Assembly: GCA_022113835.1 (NCBI GenBank)
Contig: JAILWY010000004.1
Span: 4,033,501-4,097,500 of the forward strand
Source of the DNA: Atopsyche davidsoni
Taxonomy: Eukaryota; Arthropoda; Insecta; Trichoptera; Hydrobiosidae
DNA length: 64,000 nucleotides
Direction: 5' to 3'
In this document: piece by piece, positions 26,301 through 37,449 of the stretch
Numbering within the stretch: the first letter of the stretch is position 1
Layout: the number at the start of each line of letters is the position of its first letter
Made by a program: the position numbers and the translations under genes
The notes under the pieces: model-generated
Told to the model about the DNA's origin: nothing
Seen by the model: only the letters and a program-made list of their open reading frames with translations
Database searches by the model: none

Positions 26301-29300
26301 TACGGATTCAAAATGTACTTACTCCCAACAATAGGAATCTCTCGATTTATAACATAATGAGTTTATTTAATTGCCAATTAACTATTCTCCCCCAGAGAGT
26401 CGCAGGTGTCTAGAAAGGCTGTATAGATTTAGTGTTTCATTGATAAACATCTGGAATTAAATTACTCTCAGCCTTAGTGATAGCAAACAGATGATTTTGA
26501 ATGCATTTTAATTGCTTCATTTCTAGTAAAAAGAGTTTGTAAAATCGTACCAGCATAGAATATAATCATAAAATATTGTTAGAATGTCTCTTGACGATGA
26601 AAAAATTATTTTTATTCAATTAAATATTAATAAAAAAAACTTATGATACGGTAAATAATTTTAAAATAATCACCAAAATAAAAATGCTTTCAGCTTCTCA
26701 CAGCCTCTAAAATTTATAACCTTCACAATTGTTTGAATGAGAAAAATACTGTTTGCTCAAAAACAAAAATAAATATCTCTTTACTGTGATTGTCAAAGAA
26801 ATGCCTAAAGTCATCCATACTGCAAATAAAAATCGTATAAAAAATAAAAATGTTGCTTTATTTACACATTATTTAAGGCTAGTATTAAATTTTATTTTTA
26901 GTTTAAATTTTTGTTCGTTTTCTCAAATTTATTTTTGAAGCAAACACAAAAATTAATGCCACTTTGGAGTACGTTAATTTATAACATTAATAGATCTATT
27001 TTTTTAAATATACAATTGCGTAATCAAAATAAATGTATCTTCATTTCTGTGTTATTTCTATTGGTACTGCGCTTTTAATGGGAAGTCCAAAATCGCGTTT
27101 TAACTAGAAAAGGCTTTTAAATGCAAGATAGAGAGGGATATCCGTTACATCCCTAAGGATTCTACCCGTTTCAGCTACTCTGGGGAAACAACCCTGTCAG
27201 AAGGGTGGTAGGGGCGCACCCAGCTGGGTAGGTATCCATCACCATCCAACCCCCCTGCCATGGGGCACATTAGTAACCCCAACGCGGAATACTCGGTGTG
27301 ACATCAATGACTGAGGATTGATTAATTATGACAAGTCCAATTTCAATTATGACAAATGCATTAGCTTTTACTACTATGCTATGCGAATCGATTATCAAAA
27401 TCTATCACCACTTAAATAAAATCTAATAACGGGTATGTTTATAATACACCCTCAATCGCTCACGTATAAATATAAAATGATTATGTATTTTTCTAGACAT
27501 TTTAATATTATTTATTGATCTTAAATCACCATAGCATATATAAGATAAATTCCCAAAAACTACGAATGCTATAATTTCTATATTTTTTTCCAAGCATATT
27601 AAGTGTGAATCAAACTGAGAGCTTTCCACCCTTAAAAAGGTATCGTCAAGCTGTTTTGTCTTTAAGATGTTTAAATATGTATTTAAAGGGCAAAATATAC
27701 TTTACTGTCTCACTGGAAAATTACGGTTGTTTCATAAAAGAAAAATGGTTTTATGTTTGTTTCTGTAATAGAGTAATTCAAAATATTTACCTCTTTATTT
27801 AAAAAATGCCTATTATTCAACTGAATTGTATATTTTTTACAAGAGCAGTTTTCAAAACATTAAAATTTATTTGCGTGAGACATGATAAAATTTAAATAAT
27901 TTTTTTCTAATTTATGCTTTTGGGAATATATTTGTACTCAACATTTTATTTGATGTTTTCAAAATTAAATATTTACTTATTAAATAATAAATAAAAATAC
28001 GTAAGCATGTTGGCTCGTAAGCTTTGGAATATGGTAATTAATACATTAAAAATGCATAATTATAAAGGTAAAAGTAACTATTTATATATGGATAATATTT
28101 AAAAATTTTCGTTTTAATCAATAAAAGAAATCAATCACAATATCTTACATTTTTAGGTAAAAATAATGTTTTCAATGTAGGAGTGTGAATATTAAAAAGT
28201 TCAAAAAATATTACTTTCGTAACATTTATTTCTTTCACTGTGAGAGTGCAAATATAAATGTTGGTAAATGTGTCATCAGCAGTGACTTTCAACCATTAAA
28301 AAGATAATAAAATACTATACAAGCCAAAAGAGGACAGCAATAAAGCCTTCATAAAAGGATATGCAATCCGGTTTATTTCACTTGTTACTGCCGCCAGAGG
28401 TACCTGAAAAGGACTGAAATTTCCTGAATATTTTTCAGTACATCTTGTGTTTATTTTCACGTCCCTGTTTATCTCTTCACGCCTGTTCAGCTCCCCTTAA
28501 CGATTTAGTAGAGGACCATTCGCAAATAAAAGCTGATGCTGAAAAGTACGCGAGTTGGATTTCTGCCGGTAAATTGATTTTTATGACTCCGGAAATAAAG
28601 CTCATGCAATGACTAAGTACCTACAAGCATGGCTGACTCAAACAAAATACACACGGGATTAAAAATTCTAAATAAAGAGTCTATAAACTAAAAGTAAGAG
28701 TCAGAGACTAAAGACAAAAGATATAATTAGAAACATATTAGTGTATCTAGCATTTAATATATACGCCTATGTTTACAATAGGTAAAAATAAAAATTGTAT
28801 AAACCTCTATAAGGCTGTGTTTTTTCCTAAAAAAATGTATTGGCCTAAAAACTATTTGAGCATGAGTCAGATGTACACATAATTCAATTAATTTACACTG
28901 AGATTAAATCTAGTAACAATACAAAAATAAAAATATTTTCAAATATACTTATGATAATTTATTTATGTACCAACACGTTTATTTTTTTAAAGAATGAATT
29001 CGGAGTCAAAGAAATAAATATTAAAAAATATTATATTTTAACAAATATCGTTGTTATATATTAAAAAACTTTATATAAATACTATGAATCAGTATGTTTA
29101 TTATATATCTAAAGCAACGCCATCCAGACCATTAATTCACAAAATGGCATACATTCTTGAAATATTTCATTTCAAAAATATAAACTCAACACCATAAATC
29201 ATACAGAAAACAATATTTTATTTTTATGCGCTACTCTAAACGAAAAACTAAATTTTTTTTTCTTCATTTAATAGCGAAAATCTTTAAATTTATAGCAATA

Positions 29301-31380
29301 ATATGACAATAAATTACTATGTAACCGCACAACGACTCGGTATTGAAACATGCCACGGCCATAAAAAGTCAATTGGACTCAAGGAAATCGACTTCGCTCT
29401 TTGTAAGTGAGAACCAACGGGCTGGTCCAGATTGGATTCTATTCTCACACACGGACATCCCTTTGTGGAGGCTACTCTAGCAGTAAAAGCGTTACCTAGC
29501 AACTGGAATATTCTTTTTTGAATAGTATAAATGATAATATTCCAACTGCTCGACGATATCAAATGCATAGCTGGATATATTATAAAAGACGGTTGGCAGT
29601 ACAAAATGAGTCTAGCTGTCTTTATAAGCTGATTTATAGAAAGATATAGTCGTTAATAACTTAATAAAATAATATAAATATTAAATTGTGTTATTGAAAA
29701 ATGTTCGTGGTTTATTTGCGTTCAGGGTGTAAATTATTTGTGATGTATAATTTTATAATGAAATTTATGTTATGAAAAAGAATATAAAATAAGTATTCGT
29801 AAATTTTCAAGACAAATCCAATAAAAGAAGTCTCAAATGTTTCATCTTAAAAATAATAATAAATCAAAGCTTTGTTAATAACATCACTACATGACAACAA
29901 AAGATAATCTCTCATATTCTCTTCTGCTTATTTATAGATATAATGTTCCAAAGAACATATTGTAGGTGAACAAAGGCGCGGCTAGCTCGAGCAGTTTGCC
30001 ATTGTATCGACAGAAACTGATTATTCCAAACAAACACTGAGCTTTCATTGCAGGAAATGTTCAACGGAGATGGAACTGTGGAAATTCATAATCCACAGGA
30101 ACATGGGTGCCAACAATCGAGATTTACTTGTACAAAAAATACGTAACAAAGTATCTGTGATCAATAATGTGTATTGACGTTTACTTTGTTAAAGCTCGTT
30201 GTAGTTGAAAAATAATAAATACACTGTCACATCGTGAATTCCTGAAAGAGCTACGTAAAAAAATTAACACGGGAAATATGATACTATACAGATTTATTGA
30301 AACGTAACAAAACAAATATTCCCTGGAATTTCTATTAACACAAAATAAATATATATAATTGAATTTATTCACATTTTAAAATACGTTTATGCTTTTTATA
30401 TAAAGAAATGAGTTTTCTAAATGTTTAATATAATAAACTTAGCCTTGACCATACTTTGATAAATTTATATCTAACTACAATAACTGAAAACTCTTTGGGC
30501 GAAAACTTACCTTAAAGTTTAAATTACTGTAAAAATTACGTAGTTCACTTGAAAACATATTATTTTAATAATAAGCTTATTAATGTATTAAACTATGATA
30601 GAATCCATTATAAATATTAAACAACTACTTGATATTTAGAACTGTTTTATTTTGCTACATATGCTTTGTATTAAACCATACATTTTTGTATGTGTTCTAT
30701 AAAATTGAGTCCATCAATTCTACTCCGAATTTGATTAACTTTTGCAGATGTCTGATTTCATTTAACGCAAGAATAATTTTCGATAAGACTGAATCCCAAT
30801 ACCATCAGACTCACAGGGTATGGGAATGTATTGTTTGGGTGTATTTGGGACAATATTTTGCGAGAACCGTTAATTAATACGATGCTAATTAAACCTGTGA
30901 CTCTCCTGCCCAGTGTGGTTTCACAGCTCGGCACATATCATGGCATTATGTGTGAAACCAATAACAAATATCATCAAAACACATTTTAATACCAAAGGTT
31001 CATGGTATCACCAGTAAATATTATTACATTAAATATATATATTTTTTTAATATTTTTTTATTGGTTGCTTATTTGTTCAGTGGCTTCCTTACTTGCTTCA
31101 GGAATCAGGAATTTGCTGGTTGTTTTCACAAAATTTTACATGGGAAGTATAATCCTTAAAGCCTTACGTCCAATTACACGTTTCTGTTTATTATATTCAA
31201 ATTTTTACAATGGAGCTTAACGCACAAAAGAGCCCTCGCTTAAATTAATTTGATATACGATAAGTCTTACCTAATTAAAAAATCTGTATTATAGAAATAC
31301 TACAGCAGAAATAATAGAATTATTTTTTTAAACTAGATAAATATTTTTATAAAAAGTTACTTACTTCTCAGCCACTGCAT
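14320..31380 (-). CDS. 87-aa single-pass membrane microprotein, three coding exons (31380-31365, 17647-17546, 14465-14320)
   Basis: Reading the - strand, exon 1 gives ATG CAG TGG CTG AGA A, closed by GTAAGT. Exon 2 opens after ACGTTTCAG and closes at AATG|GTGAGT. Exon 3 opens after CACTTTTCAG and runs to TGA. All junction phases match (1 then 1), giving 87 residues. Residues 1-25 look like a signal peptide (MQWLRNLSLALWTAF...PTSG). The ectodomain is about 22 residues, the helix about 49-71 (IIWVSIGMGITIAVLITIALC), and the tail REKCNKRRDHFVNP is basic, which fits type I topology. No N-glycosylation site follows the signal peptide. The start is firm: TAA lies in frame nine bases upstream (31387-31389) and A is at -3. 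Third codon positions in exon 3 are almost all C or G, unlike the surroundings. I do not recognise the family and infer only a membrane microprotein. Confidence 0.82.
14466..17545 (-). other. intron 2 of microprotein gene (3,080 bp)
   Basis: It is bounded by GTGAGT (17545-17540) and TTTTCAG (14472-14466) on the - strand. Two less AT-rich patches, 14650-14950 and 16290-16490, have open frames on the - strand but no matched splice sites or recognisable product. An alternative exon cannot be excluded. Confidence 0.75.
17648..31364 (-). other. intron 1 of microprotein gene (13,717 bp)
   Basis: It is bounded by GTAAGT (31364-31359) and ACGTTTCAG (17656-17648) on the - strand. It contains an hAT element (24186-24642), many A/T homopolymer runs and several GC-richer patches (about 21120-21330, 27115-27300, 28340-28640, 29320-29600, 29970-30130), none with a product I can identify. 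The rest is plain AT-rich sequence. Confidence 0.72.
24186..24642 (-). mobile_element. short hAT element, copy A (457 bp)
   Basis: The ends are CATAGGTTCCCA and TTTGGGAACCAGTG, which are inverted relatives of each other and of the hAT CAGTGGTTCTCAAAG terminus. Flanks TTCTAAAC (24178-24185) and ATCTAAAC (24643-24650) form an 8-bp target duplication with one change. The - strand frame 24492-24259 contains FPSSHHMEKGFSVVVNLL, resembling the C-terminal dimerisation block of BED-type hAT transposases (FPS...EKGFSAVVNL). It is too short to be autonomous and sits inside intron 1 of the microprotein gene, on the same strand. Confidence 0.8.
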
Positions 31381-31559
31381 GGTCGTTTATTTCTTGTGTT
31401 TTTTTCAGGGAGTAATAATTGAAGTCGGACTTGATCGAAAGCCCGTCTAGACACTTCTCCTTCAAACTCAACTGAACAAACCAAACGTCACAAACAAACT
31501 ACTTTTTACTTTCCTTGTTTATATTAAGAAGATCTTGGCCAGAGGATGCTTCAGTCAAT
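31365..31559 (-). other. first coding exon of microprotein gene with part of its 5' UTR
   Basis: The 5' side of this exon is a strong acceptor on the - strand (TTTTTTTCTTCTTGTTTCAG, ending at 31560), so the ATG exon probably begins at 31559 and carries 179 bases of 5' UTR before the ATG at 31380. This implies at least one further non-coding exon upstream, at a higher coordinate. Confidence 0.6.
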
Positions 31560-32352
31560 CTGAAACAAGAAGAAAAAAACCTATAAAATAGTTACCCAAT
31601 AAACTTATTTTCAATATATAATATCTGATAGTATAAAAGAATTTCGATCTAATATTTGAGCTGAATATTGCAAATGATAGTCCTTTATAACTTTTGAACT
31701 TGTCAGTCTTGTTGGCTGAGTCAATACCTCTTTTTGATATTCTGAAAGTCTGAAGGTATTTGTCTTAAGTATTATCTGAATAAAAAAGAGTTTTCTTTGA
31801 TTTTTTAAAGTAACTTAAGTCTTAAGTTGTTCATTTCAAACACTTTTATGTAAAAACATCTTTATTTAGAACTTTTTATACTATTTTAATTGTTGTGGAA
31901 TAATAAACATTAACGAAAGACTTTGTGATTTATTTTTCTATACGTTTATCTGTATAATTATCTAATGTTTATAATATGTTTACTATAACACATATTTTTA
32001 ATAATTAGTTCAATAAATAATTCATGGTTTTATTTAAATTTTTATAAATTATATAGACTGTATCTTATTTAAAATAGGGGAATATTCGTAAAGGAAACAA
32101 CTCTTACGGAAATTTCCGTGTTCTCTCTATATACAACAAAGCAAATGATACACATACAAATACAAAAATAGCCGAATTTGCTAATTTTCTACTCAACAAC
32201 GTTGTCTAATTTATAAAATCCGGTTTTTATTATCTTAGCTTAAATATTTACCACTCATTATGTGTACAGTATAAATCACAAAGGCACGTGAAAGTTCATA
32301 AAAACAATCATCTAAGAAACTACACCGATAGCAACAAAAAATAAATTTTATA

Positions 32353-32910
32353 AGTAACAAACTAACTTGTTATAAAAGAGAATATATGTCAAATGAATCC
32401 TATTTAAAAATGTTAAGTCCATACGATTGTTTTAATGAATAAATTTCTTGCAAAGAAAACGTCTACTTTTAAATAGAATGTCCGAAGCCTCCAACCCACC
32501 CCCGCCCCATTACTTACACCTTGGCGTTCCGGAAATATATCACTAATAAACCAACTTGTTATAAAAGAGAATACATGTCAAATGAATCCTATTTAAAAAT
32601 GTTAAGTCCATACGATTGTTTTAATGAATAAATTTCTTGCAAAGAAAACGTCTACTTTTAAATAGAATGTCCGAAGCCTCCAACCCACCCCCGCCCCATT
32701 ACTTACACCTTGGCGTTCCGGAAATATATCATTAATAAACCAACTTGTTATAAAAGAGAATACATGTCAAATGAATCCTATTTAAAAATGTTAAGTCCAT
32801 ACGATTGTTTTAATGAATAAATTTCTTGCAAAGAAAACGTCTACTTTTAAATAGAATGTCCGAAGCCTCCAACCCACCCCCGCCCCATTACTTACACCTT
32901 GGCGTTCCGG
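32353..32910. repeat. tandem array, 189-bp unit, about 2.9 copies
   Basis: The block starting AACTTGTTATAAAAGAGAAT recurs at 32371, 32560 and 32749 (TATAAAAGAG positions), exactly 189 bp apart. The copies differ by only a few bases, so the expansion is recent. Each unit ends in a GC-rich part with CCAACCCACCCCCGCCCC and TTACTTACACCTTGGCGTTCCGGAA. On the - strand that last part reads CCAAGGTGTAAGT, a good splice donor, so the array triplicates a potential donor. The third copy continues into the unique GC-rich island at 32911-33010. Confidence 0.9.
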
Positions 32911-33012
32911 AACATTACCCGGTGTTCCGTTCCGCCCTGCCTAGCCTCCCTAATTTCAAATCCGAGCCCACCCCCGAACTCACCCAGCCGCACCCCCACC
33001 TGTTCAATTATT
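32888..33012 (-). promoter_or_regulatory. GC-rich island, possible promoter or first exon on - strand
   Basis: About 120 bases of C-rich + strand sequence (CCCACCCCCGAAC, CACCCAGCCGCACCCCCACC) stand out from AT-rich flanks. On the - strand it ends in GGAACGCCAAGGT|GTAAGT, a strong donor, 1.3 kb upstream of the acceptor at 31560. A 5' UTR exon of the microprotein gene fits, but there is no direct proof. Confidence 0.3.
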
Positions 33013-33194
33013 TTCAGCAAACGCATGTATTTTGTTTTAAGGATAATTATTTCAATTAGCTGTGAAATTGCTGTGAACAATTAAGGTATTGCTTCCGTTG
33101 AAATAACACTTGTATTTAAAACAGAGTTGGCAATTCGAAAATGAACTCATTTGGTTTATTCAATATTTATATAATATATTTTAACTACTACTAT

Positions 33195-33237
33195 TTATGT
33201 ACACATTTACTATTTTTGATAGTAAATGTGTACATAA
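33195..33237. repeat. perfect 19-bp inverted repeat with 5-base loop
   Basis: TTATGTACACATTTACTAT (33195-33213) is followed by loop TTTTG and its exact reverse complement (33219-33237). No mismatch is present. It is not flanked by an evident target duplication, so it may be a cruciform, a small hairpin RNA or the remnant of a palindromic MITE. Confidence 0.9.
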
Positions 33238-36200
33238 TGTGTCAATTTCTTAACAGAGAAAACAAGCCTATTAAAAAATAGAGGCTTTTGTTAGTATAAC
33301 ATTTTTTTTCTTCACGCTACAGGTGTAACTGTTTAAATCAGTTGAAGAGTAAATATAACATAACTTGCACTCAATTTGAATAAATAGTGTAATACGATAA
33401 GCGATCTCTTTTAATATTCAAACGTTGTTTGCTTAAGTAATTTTACAAGCCAATATAATGTACTTTACTGGTGGGTTATGATATTTATAACCAATTTCTT
33501 AGAAAACAAATTAACAAACCAATCATCTCTACGATGAATAAATACTCAAGCCATGTATACTTAAGATTTGCGTTTTCCACGAAAACATATATTTTTATGA
33601 AGTCCGGTAGCTCCTGCTTCCTGACCGGAAGCCGTGACTGAGGTGAATCGGGTGACGTTATTACTGGCCCGGCGGAAGTGACCACCGGATTGGTCCATCC
33701 TAATGATTATCGAACGTTTGAAGTTCGAGCCTTTCAGCAACATCCGGTTATTCCCCATGACCTGAATAGCGTTCAAAAATAATCTCAACAACGTTACATT
33801 TTCGAATATTGCTTTTAACTTTTTTTATTTAATGAATAAATTTTATCTACCTCTTATTTAAATTATTTGAATGTTTAATTAAATTATGCCCAGAGACACA
33901 CAAATAAATGTAGAATATTAAACTTGTAATGGTTGAAAAACCAAATATTAATTTTAAGCAATCAGCTGTCTACCATCTTCAGAAGACTATTGTATCTTAA
34001 AAATATACAAATCTTCTAAACGATACTGTAGTATTTACATTAGAGTCAATTATTCTGCAAACAGTATCAAGCATTTATATATTAGATATGTCTTGTCGTT
34101 CGATCACTTTAAAAAAAAACTTTCGGTTGTTATTGTTTCATACAAAAATAAACGTCTTTGAACTATTGAAATGATTGTGTGCGGTACATAAAACCCTTAA
34201 AATCAAAAAACCAAGGAAAATAAAACGCTGTAAAAAAAAAAACCTCCCCCAGTATTGAATATCCACTTTATTCAGGAGCTCAACATTACACAAACCGAAA
34301 CAAACAAATCTCATCAAAAAACGTCAAAGTTTTTACCATTCGATCGATCGTTACCCAATGAAACTCAAATTTTAAATTAAACTTTAAAAATTGGGTTTTG
34401 AAAGTCGATAAAACCTTTCAACTAATTCTCAAAAGCATCGAGCATGTTAATAAATATTTCATATTTGCTTTAACCATCATCACTCGCACAAGCCCAGTGA
34501 TGTTTATCTCTTATTGACTTGTAAATGCTCCTCCCGCTTTATACGAGGCTTTTGGCAAATATTCACATTCTGTATTCATGTTCGGTTGCTTTGAATTAAA
34601 AACCTCACGTTATTTGCTATGAATTTTTCACGGGATATGAAAACGTATTTAATATATCAAAACAAATACAGCGAGAAATAAAATATAACATGACTGTCCG
34701 GAATAAATGAGAACGCCGACACAAACAACTTAATATATTTTTTTATTATATTTTATATAGAATGTTTTATACAACAATCATTATAAAAATACAATGAGTA
34801 TATAATAAATTATATTTTTAAATTTGACGCGGAGATGAATCGCTATGTAAAAAGAATGCAAACGTTAATGTCGGTTAAGCAAATGCCTTAAATACTATTC
34901 CACAGGAATAACATGAGCTCGTAGAAATACGCTGATAAACAATCTTATATGCTTAGTTATTTATTAAATTTATTCATAATTTTTTTTACATATATTATCG
35001 ATACTTAACTCAATAACTAATATGAAGAAATACATTAACTCTACCGACTAAGCCCCATCTTGCCCCACAACCTGAGCACAGGATCAGGGGATTGCCACAT
35101 ACCATATTATAATTATATCCATAAGAACTATTGTAAATTTATCAATAGAAAAATAAATAATCTTGAAATTTGATCAATTTTTTTATATACAATCGTATCT
35201 GATCGTGATCATTTGAACGATTTAAAATTTTTATAATGAGCAAAATATACTTTTGCATCATAAAAGGCTTTGAAAATACATTTTTAATTAAAATGTCAAA
35301 ACACAATTAATTCAACGTTAGAAAAGTGATATTGTGGGTTTATGTATGTTTTCAATTATTTAATTTAAAGTTCACAATCGTACAGTTGGGAATAAAAATA
35401 AATTTAGTATTTAACCAATCGCAGACATAGAATACAGTGGGGCAAGTTATAAATTTTAATCAAAATTAACTATCACGATACGAAGACGAATCGTATTTTT
35501 TTTTTGTTAAAATATTTGTAAATAAATATTACATGCAGAAATAGATAAAAATAAAAAATAAAAACCATTGAGCAAGGTTGAATACGAGATGCAATCTAGA
35601 TTGCCACAGTCTGGGTTTATAAACGACTGAGTTAACTTTTTGACAGTTGAATTATTACCTTTTACCAAGACATATATGTTTTTTTATGTGTCTACTTGAT
35701 TTTGAGAAATGGATAAACTTCATATATATATTTTTATATTTATTTATAGCATTGTTCGTGTTTTTATATAAGTTTTACATTCTGATGGAAACATTATATT
35801 CAGTGCTTTTTCACATTACCCATTGAAAAGCACCCATACAAAAAATAAATACCTCTGAAATATGTTACAGTCATATGTAGTAACAAAAAAAAGGTAAGAA
35901 GACTTATTAATACTAGCCGATACACCTTTTTATAAAAAGTAAAAGCAACATACATTTTGTGCTCGATTTTTTTTGTGTTATAGCTTATAAAAATTATATA
36001 TTTTTTATATGATATATTTTCAATGAAATCAGTCAACAAGGAATAGTTAAATATTGCTTTCAGTGCAGCGGTCATTTTTATGTGTTTATTTAGAATTTTT
36101 TTTTTTAGTTTAAGTATTTTTGTTTAAAGCTTGAGTTTTTCTGAGATTTGGAGTTAGGCATTTGATTCGTTTTCGTCTTGGACATCCAATCTTCGACAAG

Positions 36201-37397
36201 ACAGGCCCCCTGTTACTCCCAAGCCACATGTCACTCTACCCTGCCCGCAAGACGCGGCCAGCCTAACGACCATTCCAGAAACCCACCCCCTCTCAAGGGT
36301 TGTAGAAATTCCATTTAGGTAAGAAAACAAATAAGTGAAAGCGATTTATCTGTTAAAAATTAATATAAAACAAATTTGTGCCATTCAAGTGGAATAAATT
36401 AATCTGGGTGCATTAAATAAATAACTGTCATTAATCATTTTAAAAAACTTTTGATTTCCGGAACAAAATTACATTAATTATTTTTAATAAAGTGAGTCAA
36501 ATAATAAAATAACTTTTGTATATTATATAAAAAATAATAAAAAAAAAAAATTATTAAAGAAATTCTTATATCACATCAAATTTGTTGTGTTTACGTTTAA
36601 AAAAATTAACACTTCAAGGGTTACGCATAGTAAATATGAGCAGAAGTAGTTAGTGAATAGGCTTAGACTTAATAATAACATGAACATTATTATATTAGCG
36701 TAGTCCCCTGGTAATTACAGAAGTGTTGCCATACATAAATGGATGGGGAATCATACATTGCAGTGTGTAGGGTATAAGTATAAAGCTAAGAACCTTCCGA
36801 CGCCCCAAAGTTCGGACACAAGTAGGTTACTTTGTAGAAACGATAGGAACTTTAGTATTTAATGCTTACAAAGAGACTCGGTCGTCTCTGATACAAACTT
36901 TAAAGCGATAAAGTTTTCATTAAAATATCATCGTATTTAACACTTTACAGGACACAAAGTACTTTTTCAGTTTCATGTGAACACTCATGTCTTGAACAAT
37001 CTTTAATGACACCGTTGAATTATAATTTACTGTTGAACGTTATGTTTAAATTATAAAAAAAAAAATTAAACATTTAAAGAATATTCATGAGCTTTGCTTT
37101 ATTTGGTATGTCAAAAACACAAAAAGATATTCTTTGTATATGAACTTATCACAATTTTCTTAAAGATGCAAATACACCTGGTGTATGGTGAAATGTTTAT
37201 GGTAAAAATGACTATTTACTTGCTTTGTTGTGTCTCAATAAAATGCAAAAGATATAACCCTTAATTGAGACATCGAAGAAAGCCTCCTCGCGTAAAGTGC
37301 TAGGCATAAAAAATTACACCGGATTCTTCGGAGGTTAAATAACTTCTTTATCAAGTTCAAAAGTATTTTTTTTTTCAAAATGGAAACGAAAACGTAC

Positions 37398-37449
37398 CTC
37401 CACAGGAAATAACATCTGGATTCTTATCGATGTTCGCAGAAGTCTGTTC
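37398..37449 (-). other. candidate 52-bp exon (possibly 5' UTR of microprotein gene)
   Basis: On the - strand, acceptor GACATTTATATTCAG is followed by 52 bases starting GAACAGACTTCTGCG and by donor GTGGAG|GTACGT. Both sites fit the consensus well and the segment is GC-richer than its flanks. If spliced to the acceptor at 31559, an upstream ATG inside it would open an eight-codon uORF ending at TGA just after the junction. It is also open in two frames and could instead be a coding exon of another gene. Confidence 0.42.

Larger units (their letters stand above)
31560..37397. other. upstream region of microprotein gene, probably 5' UTR intron
   Basis: It holds the 189-bp tandem array (32353-32910), a GC-rich island (32890-33010), a perfect 19-bp hairpin (33195-33237) and a pyrimidine/GC-rich patch at 36180-36305 with a good + strand donor, TTTAG|GTAAGA, near 36318. 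Otherwise it is AT-rich with no coding signal. Confidence 0.5.

Noticed and set aside
30045..30150. + strand exon after TTTCATTGCAG
   Set aside because: The acceptor looks good and about 30 codons are open, but no donor of adequate quality follows and the product is not recognisable.
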